Shown here piece by piece: positions 6,170-10,662 of a DNA stretch of 10,662 nt. A program made the position numbers and the translations under genes. Every line of letters starts with the position of its first letter. Positions within the stretch are counted from its first letter, which is position 1. Source of the stretch: CAMEON01 sp963643175 (lineage in GTDB: Bacteria; Bacillota; Clostridia; Oscillospirales; CAG-272); NCBI GenBank assembly GCA_963643175.1, contig CAVIJF010000046.1:1-10662 (forward strand). Direction: 5' to 3'. The notes beneath the pieces were generated by a model. That model was given only the letters and a program-made list of their open reading frames with translations, was not told where the DNA came from and ran no database searches.

Positions 6170-6254
6170 GCCGGGGGCGACAGCCCCCGGCAAAATAAAC
6201 TATGAATCTCCCCCTTCCCCGCCGGGGAAGGGGGTCGGGGGGATGGGGGGAAAA
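6170..6254. repeat. Composite hairpin/G-run repeat, intact copy
   Basis: The first hairpin is GCCGGGGGC / GCCCCCGGC with loop GACA (6170-6191). An AT-rich linker follows (6192-6209). The second hairpin is an 11-bp perfect stem CCCCCTTCCCC / GGGGAAGGGGG (6210-6220 / 6224-6234). Its right arm continues into TC-GGGGGG-AT-GGGGGG and AAAA, giving G-tracts at 6224-6227, 6230-6234, 6237-6242 and 6245-6250 with two-base loops. This is the best preserved copy in the window. Confidence 0.8.
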
Positions 6255-6501
6255 TGCCGTGACGGAGCAGGGCAATACCGGCAACACCGGGGGGCAAGTC
6301 CCCTGAAGAAATATCGGAGCGGCAGAACGGACCGACAACGCCGGAGACAAGCCCCCCGAAAAAACACCGGGGCAGGCATACCCAACATCAGCGCACAGCG
6401 CATAGCGTAAAGAACAGGGCGGAGGATGGGGAACAGGAGAAGGCAACAGACAGGAGACACACCAACCACCGAAAACTATAAAAAAAGGAAAGGAAAACCC
6501 T

Positions 6502-7800
6502 ATGCATGACATCACTTCCGGTGCCTTTCTGCAGCACTTTGCGGCAGGCACCAATATCCAGGGCACGGCGGGCGTGTCCGATAACACCGCCGGCACTATG
6601 ACCCCCTATGCCGCAGGCGAGGGTCTGAGCGCCGAAATGCATACCTATTACAGCGATTACCTCATTGATAACGCCGAACCGTACCTCTGCCACGAGCTGT
6701 TCGCGCAGAAACACCGCATCCCCAAGGGCGGAAAAACGGTCTGCTTCCGTAAGTATGACCTGCTGCCCAAGTGCACAACCCCCATCGTCGAGGGCGTCAC
6801 CCCCGACGGACAGAGCCTGCGCGTCACCGTCGTGGAGGCAACTGTCGCACAGTACGGCGGCTATGTGGAACTGACCGACCTGCTGCTCCTGTCCGCCGTG
6901 GATAATAACCTCTGTATGGCTACCAAACTGCTGGGCGCACAGGCGGGACGGACGCTGGATACCATTTCGCGCGAGGTGCTGGCAGGCGGTACCAACGTGC
7001 AGTACGGCGAGGACGCCGTTTCCGCACGCTACCTGCTGACCGGTGGCAAGTCCTCCGGCAATCACTACCTCACGGTGGACTGCATCCGGCGTGCGGTGCG
7101 CTTCCTCAAGGCGCAGAACGCCGAGAAAATCCGCGGCGCTTACGTGGCTATCATCCATCCGGACGTCTCCTATGACCTGATGAACGACCCCAACTGGAAG
7201 TACCCCAACCAGTACGCCGACCCGAGCCACATTTTCGAGGGCGAGATCGGACGTATCGAGGGCGTCCGCTTCGTGGAGTCCACCGAGGCTAAAATCTTCC
7301 ACGCCCCCGACCTGTCCGCTCATGCACGCACACTGACCGTCAACGGCACCGTGAACGCGAGCAATACCGTGAACTTCACGGGCACGGGCGTGACCGCTTC
7401 GTCTCTGGTCGGACGCTGGATTCTGATCGACAATCAGCACGCTTACGTGGGTGCCAACACCGCCTCCTCCATGACGCTGTATACCGACGCAACCAAGAAC
7501 ACCGCCTTCAGGGTGACGTGTGCCGACAAGGCTGTCATCTATCCCGGCGAGGCGGGCGCGGAGGGACGCGACGTCTATGCAACGCTGGTCATGGGTGACA
7601 ACGCCTACGGCACCACCGAGCTGGGGCACGGCGGTCTGGAGCATATCGTCAAGCAGCTGGGCAGCGCCGGTACGTCTGACCCGCTGAACCAGCGCGCAAC
7701 GGTCGGCTGGAAGGCGAACAAGGTCACGGTGCGGCTGGTCGAGGCGTTCATGGTGCGCATCGAAACGGCGTCCACCTTTGAGTCCGGCGAGAGCAACTGA
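6502..7800 (+). CDS. Major capsid protein, N4-gp56 family
   Basis: 432 aa, ATG preceded by AAGGAAAGGA (6485-6493). It forms the icosahedral head shell. Family features include GLSAEMHTYYSDYLIDNAEP (41-60), IPKGGKTVCFRKYDLLP (73-89), TPIVEGVTPDGQSL (93-106), AQYGGYVELTDLL (116-128), YVAIIHPDVSYDL (214-226) and the C-terminal HIVKQLGSAGTSDPLNQRA (381-399) followed by VGWKA. The N-terminus GAFLQHFAAG resembles Prp protease sites, with predicted cleavage after F13. Residues about 273-342 form a Thr/Asn/Val-rich beta stretch between EAKIFHAPD and AVIYPGEAG that looks like an inserted surface domain. Length fits the family. The gene is isolated from the scaffold by the 695-nt repeat block, so its high expression must rely on readthrough or an unseen promoter. 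Confidence 0.94.
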   Translation: MHDITSGAFLQHFAAGTNIQGTAGVSDNTAGTMTPYAAGEGLSAEMHTYYSDYLIDNAEPYLCHELFAQKHRIPKGGKTVCFRKYDLLPKCTTPIVEGVTPDGQSLRVTVVEATVAQYGGYVELTDLLLLSAVDNNLCMATKLLGAQAGRTLDTISREVLAGGTNVQYGEDAVSARYLLTGGKSSGNHYLTVDCIRRAVRFLKAQNAEKIRGAYVAIIHPDVSYDLMNDPNWKYPNQYADPSHIFEGEIGRIEGVRFVESTEAKIFHAPDLSAHARTLTVNGTVNASNTVNFTGTGVTASSLVGRWILIDNQHAYVGANTASSMTLYTDATKNTAFRVTCADKAVIYPGEAGAEGRDVYATLVMGDNAYGTTELGHGGLEHIVKQLGSAGTSDPLNQRATVGWKANKVTVRLVEAFMVRIETASTFESGESN

Positions 7801-7831
7801 CCGGGCAGAGAGAGAAAGGGGAAAAATAAGT

Positions 7832-8098
7832 ATGGCAACCGAATACGTGCATGATGTGGAGGCTTACCTCAACGAGCCTGTGAAGATCCGCCTGTTCCGC
7901 GACAACGACCGCTACCGCGACCGCGTGTATGTCGCCGTCAACGGACGCAACTGCCTCATTGAGCGCGGCAAGTGGATTACGGTCAGACGCAAGTTTGCCC
8001 TCGTGCTGGATCAGTCCGAGATTCAGGATATGTGTGCCGCGACGCTTGCCGAAGCCGAGCAGGACCGCTTCCGCGAGGCGGAAGCCAAAATGGGGTAA
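7832..8098 (+). CDS. Small head-associated protein, function unknown
   Basis: 88 aa. ATG at 7832 follows AAAGGGG (7815-7821); in-frame upstream codons lie in the end of the capsid gene and lack a better site. Residues 15-65 form an alternating beta pattern (VKIRLFRDNDRYRDRVYVAVNGRNCLIERGKWITV RR-type), followed by a helical tail from about residue 60 (SEIQDMCAATLAEAEQDRF and on). It resembles small proteins I associate with the gene directly after N4-gp56 capsid genes in Clostridia phages, but no experimental role is known to me. Likely uses are capsid decoration or head completion; this rests on position only. Confidence 0.78.
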   Translation: MATEYVHDVEAYLNEPVKIRLFRDNDRYRDRVYVAVNGRNCLIERGKWITVRRKFALVLDQSEIQDMCAATLAEAEQDRFREAEAKMG

Positions 8099-8235
8099 AG
8101 GGACTGCCGGCTGACTCGGCAGCGCTTCCCGGTACGGCAGTCCGGCGTTCCCGGACACGGTTCAGCCTGCCCGCGCGGCGGAATCCCGCCGCGTGGGGCT
8201 AACCGCCGACCCCATGAAAACGAGGAGGGAGATAC
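8099..8235. other. Short intergenic region with two hairpins
   Basis: CTGCCG/CGGCAG (8104-8109 / 8117-8122) and the stronger CGCGGCGG/CCGCCGCG (8174-8181 / 8186-8193, loop AATC) can fold. Neither is followed by a T-run, so terminator function is doubtful; they may tune expression after the abundant capsid message. The region ends with the ribosome binding site AGGAGGG (8223-8229). Confidence 0.55.
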
Positions 8236-8574
8236 ATGACCATCAATACCTGTCTGTCCTTTGTGGACAGCATACTGCCCAACGCCGTGCCGCGCACGAC
8301 AAAATGCCGCTGGCTGGGCGAACTGGAGGGACGCGTCCGGATGGAACTGCTGGGCGGGGCGCCGGAGCAGCAGGCGGAACCCGACGCGACGGAGGACGGC
8401 GACACCGAGCTGTCGGTTCCGTTTCCCTACGACCAGATATACTGGATGTACCTGACGGCACTGCTGGAGTATACAGCCGGCGACAGCGCCCGCTATGAAA
8501 TCGGCGCGGCGCTGTTCAACGCGGCGTACCGCAACTACGCCAAGTACCTTGTGCGTACCGGGGCGGGGAGGTGA
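8236..8574 (+). CDS. Putative head-completion / connector protein
   Basis: 112 aa, ATG preceded by AGGAGGG (8223-8229). The N-terminal part (1-38) starts like head-tail adaptors, with a helix and a conserved-looking NAVPRTTKCRWLGELEGRV. An acidic linker (42-58) follows. The C-terminal part holds LSVPFPYDQIYWMYLTALLE (59-78) and ARYEIGAALFNAAYRNYAKY (85-104), a pattern (Pro-Tyr-Asp, then Phe-Asn-Ala-Ala-Tyr) I recognise from proteins placed after N4-gp56-type capsid genes in Bacillota phages. These all-helical proteins probably bind the portal and seal the packaged head. The exact family name is uncertain. Its last codons contain the GGAGG used by the next gene. Confidence 0.72.
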   Translation: MTINTCLSFVDSILPNAVPRTTKCRWLGELEGRVRMELLGGAPEQQAEPDATEDGDTELSVPFPYDQIYWMYLTALLEYTAGDSARYEIGAALFNAAYRNYAKYLVRTGAGR

Positions 8575-8578
8575 CGGC

Positions 8579-8818
8579 ATGGCGGATGCGGATGTGATTC
8601 TGACCGTCGGGCGGTTTGTCCCCGACTCCGGTGCGCCGGAGGGGCGCGTCGTGCGGACGGAGGAGTACCTTGCGGCGCTGAGCCGCGAACTGGAGACGCT
8701 GTGCGTCCGGCTGAACAGCCTGCTGCGGGAGTTTGACGCACGGGTCGCCGCACTGGAAAGTGCAGCGATTGAAAGCGCCGCGCAGAGCGTATCGGAAACG
8801 GGAGGTGAAGCGGTATGA
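8579..8818 (+). CDS. Small coiled-coil protein, function unknown
   Basis: 79 aa. The start at 8579 is chosen because GGAGG (8567-8571) lies seven bases upstream; in-frame extension upstream would run inside the previous gene. Residues 1-26 are a short beta-like segment (VILTVGRFVPDSG). Residues 27-63 form a heptad-like helix with Leu and Val at regular intervals, a likely coiled coil. The stop overlaps the next start (ATGA, 8815-8818), so it is probably translated with the large tail protein and may assist its assembly or trimerisation. No family is recognised. Confidence 0.72.
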   Translation: MADADVILTVGRFVPDSGAPEGRVVRTEEYLAALSRELETLCVRLNSLLREFDARVAALESAAIESAAQSVSETGGEAV

Positions 8819-10527
8819 GTATTCTGCCGGACAGCGGGCGGGGAGATATATTCGCCCTGCCCGACCGGATGCCGGGCAAGCTCCGGCACGGACGGAGCGG
8901 CTGCACGGTTTTCGGCGGATTGGCGGGTGCCGGAGAGACGGGCGCCGGCAGCCTGCGGACGATGAGCAATCTGGTTCCCTGCGGCTACCCGGCGCTCACG
9001 ACCGGAAACGCACGCCTGCAATACCTTGCCGCGCCGGCGATCGGTACGGCGCACGGACTGACCGTCCACCGGGGGCGGGTCGTGTTCGCGCAGGGAACCG
9101 GACTGTTCGTGTCCTCTGCCGCCGGCGCCTGCACCCGTGCGGGCACAGTGAGCGACACCGACAAGCGCTTTGCCTCCTTCGGCGACCTGCTGTTCATCCT
9201 GCCGGACGGGCTGGTGTACAATGCCGCCGACGGCAGTCTTTGCCCGTTTGCACTGGATACAGGCAGCGTGGCGAACACCGTTATTGACAACGTGTACCTG
9301 ACGTTCCCCAGTGCCCTGCTGCAGGATTCCGGCTTCCGGGTCGGGGACTGCATCCGGCTGGAGATTCAGGGCAACATCCAGTCCGCCGTGCTGGACGGGT
9401 ACTACCGGATATCCGCCCTGAGCGACACGTACATCTGCGTCGAGGGCGGTTTCCCCGAGCGGGGCACCTTCACCGCGCGTGTGCGCCGGGTCATGCCCGA
9501 CCTGGAGGGACTGTGCGCCGTGGGGGATCGGCTGTACGGCTTTGCCGGGCAGTCGGTGTATGTCTGCGAGGCGGGGAATCCGTGGAACTGGTACTGGGTG
9601 GATGCGGCATCGCCGGAGACGGCGCCGTTCTGCCTCGGTACGGCGGGCGAGAGCAGTTTTACCGCCTGCACGGTCTGGCAGGGCTACCCGGTCTTTTTCC
9701 GGGCGGACGGTGTAAGCCGCCTGATGGGACGTGCGTATGTGGCGGGGCAGTCGGCAGCGGCGACCGGCGTCACGCTAAGCGGGCAGTCGCTGCCCGGCAT
9801 TCCCGCCGGGCAGGCGACGACGCTGTGCGAGCTGGACGGTGCGCTGTACTACTGCTCCGGCGGGGAGGTATACCGTTACACCGGCGCCGCGCCTGCGCGG
9901 GTCAGTGACGGACTGCCGGAGGGTGTGCGCGGCGTATGCGCGGGCACCGACGGGCGGGGACTGTACCTGTCCGCGACGGAGCCGGGCGGTGCGCGGCTGT
10001 ACCTGTACAGTCCCGGGCGGGGCTGGTACCGGCTGGATGCGGTATCGTTTGCGGCGGTTCTGTCCCGACCGGTCGAGATGGCGGCGGGGCAGGGAACTGT
10101 CTGCCTGCTCCAGCGGGCGGACGGGAACCTGTACCTGACGCGCTCGTTCGGTCCCGCGCTGACGTCCGGTTTCATGACGGCGGCCGTGCCGACGCCGGAC
10201 GCCGCGGCGGAATTCGGGGACGATACGTCGCTCCTGCCGGACGGCGGGCGTCTGCTTGCGGTTCACATCCGGGCACGCGGCACACTCGGCAGCAGCATGA
10301 AGCTGTATGTCCTCTATGACGGTGGCGGCACATGGCAGCTGTTGGGCAGTGTGACGGGCACGGGGCAGGAGGTGCTGACGCGCATTCCGGTGCCGCCGCA
10401 TCCCTGCCACTGGTTCCGCCTGAAGCTCGTCTTTACCGGTTCCGGCGTGCTGGGTGTGCCGGGCAGTCCGGACGGTGCCTTCCGCGTGTCCGGGCTGTGG
10501 TGGGATACGGAGCAGGTTGGAAAATAA
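8815..10527 (+). CDS. Large beta-rich tail/connector protein (beta-propeller-like)
   Basis: 570 aa. ATG at 8815 follows GGAGGTGA (8801-8808). The protein is almost wholly short beta strands with repeated blades such as GLTVHRGRVVFAQGTGLFVS, DRLYGFAGQSVYVCEA (about 238-253), GNPWNWYWV (254-262), VWQGYPVFFRADGVSRLMG, ELDGALYYCSGGEVYRYTG and GRGLYLSATE. The run from DLEGLCAVGDRLYGF to NPWNWYWV and FFRADGVSRLMG resembles beta-propeller tail or stabilisation proteins of podovirus-like phages (T7 gp12 / P22 gp10 type). The C-terminal 150 residues look like a separate beta-sandwich. Position after head-completion genes fits a nozzle or tail hub role. There is no transmembrane segment or signal peptide. 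The call to this family is by pattern only. Confidence 0.65.
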   Translation: MSILPDSGRGDIFALPDRMPGKLRHGRSGCTVFGGLAGAGETGAGSLRTMSNLVPCGYPALTTGNARLQYLAAPAIGTAHGLTVHRGRVVFAQGTGLFVSSAAGACTRAGTVSDTDKRFASFGDLLFILPDGLVYNAADGSLCPFALDTGSVANTVIDNVYLTFPSALLQDSGFRVGDCIRLEIQGNIQSAVLDGYYRISALSDTYICVEGGFPERGTFTARVRRVMPDLEGLCAVGDRLYGFAGQSVYVCEAGNPWNWYWVDAASPETAPFCLGTAGESSFTACTVWQGYPVFFRADGVSRLMGRAYVAGQSAAATGVTLSGQSLPGIPAGQATTLCELDGALYYCSGGEVYRYTGAAPARVSDGLPEGVRGVCAGTDGRGLYLSATEPGGARLYLYSPGRGWYRLDAVSFAAVLSRPVEMAAGQGTVCLLQRADGNLYLTRSFGPALTSGFMTAAVPTPDAAAEFGDDTSLLPDGGRLLAVHIRARGTLGSSMKLYVLYDGGGTWQLLGSVTGTGQEVLTRIPVPPHPCHWFRLKLVFTGSGVLGVPGSPDGAFRVSGLWWDTEQVGK

Positions 10528-10554
10528 TCGGAGGGGGGAATGCTGCCGGGGGCG

Positions 10555-10611
10555 GCACTGCATACCGGGAGGCTTCCGGTACCCGGCGGGGGCTTGCCCC
10601 TGCGTTCCCGG
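10555..10611. repeat. Inverted partner of the 57-bp repeat at 6089-6145
   Basis: It matches the reverse complement of 6089-6145 at 52 of 57 positions. It contains TACCGG/CCGGTA (10563-10568 / 10576-10581) and GGGGGCTTGCCCC (10588-10600). It starts 27 bases after the stop of the tail gene and may act as a transcript-end structure, though no T-run marks it as an intrinsic terminator. Confidence 0.78.
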
Positions 10612-10636
10612 CTCAACCTGCCTCTGCAAAAACCTT

Positions 10637-10662
10637 CTACCCCCATCCCCCCGACCCCCTTC
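10637..10662. repeat. Inverted partial copy of the G-run repeat tail
   Basis: On the minus strand this reads as GAAGGGGGTCGGGGGGATGGGGG, the same tail as at 6228-6249, cut by the window end. Three G-tracts are visible (complement of 10640-10644, 10647-10652, 10655-10659). With the copy at 1-45 in the opposite orientation, the phage gene module is bracketed by inverted repeats. Confidence 0.75.

Larger units (their letters stand above)
5807..6501. other. 695-nt non-coding block of repeats between scaffold and capsid genes
   Basis: No open frame here has a plausible protein: translations are Pro/Arg/Gly-rich and follow the repeats. The block holds two composite hairpin repeats (5905-6010 and 6170-6254), a segment that recurs inverted at 10555-10611 (6089-6145), and several short GGGGCAAGYCCC-like hairpins (6099-6110, 6291-6303). 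From about 6390 the sequence turns A-rich and ends with the capsid gene's AAGGAAAGGA (6485-6493). No good promoter is seen. Such a long gap is unusual inside a phage head operon and looks like host-type repeat DNA accumulated between two genes. Confidence 0.75.

Noticed and set aside
5905..6254. CRISPR-like array
   Set aside because: Units are few, of unequal length and spacing, with internal hairpins and no constant spacers; they fit dispersed palindromic repeats.
5815..6410. Open frames in the repeat block (5815-6198 and 5883-6410)
   Set aside because: Their proteins are translations of hairpin and G-run repeats, have no good start signal, and the same peptides arise from other repeat copies.
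8495..8578. Upstream start for the 79-aa coiled-coil gene
   Set aside because: The extension lies within the 112-aa gene in another frame, is Arg/Thr-rich, and the GGAGG spacing favours 8579.
10528..10636. Intrinsic terminator after the tail gene
   Set aside because: Several stems can form, but none is followed by a T-run on the + strand.
1..10662. Anti-phage defence genes, integrase, attachment sites or tRNA
   Set aside because: No matching protein motifs, direct repeats flanking the module, or tRNA-like folds were found on either strand.

Overview
The window reads as the DNA-packaging and head-assembly module of a tailed phage, most likely a prophage. All recognisable genes lie on the + strand, in the usual order: small early-late genes, terminase small and large subunits, portal, protease, scaffold, major capsid protein, small head-completion proteins, and a large beta-rich tail or connector protein. 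The DNA is clearly GC-rich. Ribosome binding sites are strong AAGGAGG types, the capsid protein is of the N4-gp56 family, and the protease belongs to the Prp family typical of Bacillota. Together these suggest a GC-rich Clostridia host, possibly Oscillospiraceae-like; that placement is inference. No integrase, repressor, lysis, tape-measure or host gene is present, so integration cannot be shown directly.

Layout. Positions 1-194 hold a C/G-rich hairpin repeat and one very strong SigA-type promoter (TTGACA, 17 bp, extended TATACT). Two almost identical palindromes, GTTAAGNAAACTTAA, bracket this promoter. From 195 to 2872 four tightly coupled genes follow: a Cys-rich protein, an unknown 115-aa protein, a small-terminase-like protein with a GTG start, and the terminase large subunit. 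A 270-nt non-coding gap with hairpin repeats precedes the portal gene (3143-4834). The portal ends in a perfect 4x15-bp repeat and overlaps a Prp-type cysteine protease by ATGA; the protease in turn overlaps the scaffold-like gene. A 695-nt non-coding block packed with hairpin and G-run repeats (5807-6501) separates scaffold and capsid genes. After the capsid gene come an 88-aa protein, a 112-aa head-completion-like protein, a 79-aa coiled-coil protein and the 570-aa beta-rich protein (to 10527). The window closes in an inverted copy of the same repeats.

How the parts work together. Terminase cuts and pumps DNA through the portal into a prohead built from capsid protein on the scaffold. The Prp-like protease probably trims the capsid protein: its N-terminus carries LQHFA, closely resembling the sites cut by Prp in ribosomal protein L27 and in a staphylococcal phage capsid. 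The small proteins then probably close the head and attach the tail. Four ATGA junctions point to translational coupling, and only one convincing promoter is visible, so the genes probably form one operon of about 10 kb under an operator-controlled late promoter.

The most notable points are the paired operators, the protease-substrate pair, the in-frame pentapeptide repeat at the portal-protease junction, and chromosomal-style hairpin/G-quadruplex repeats lodged inside a compact phage operon.
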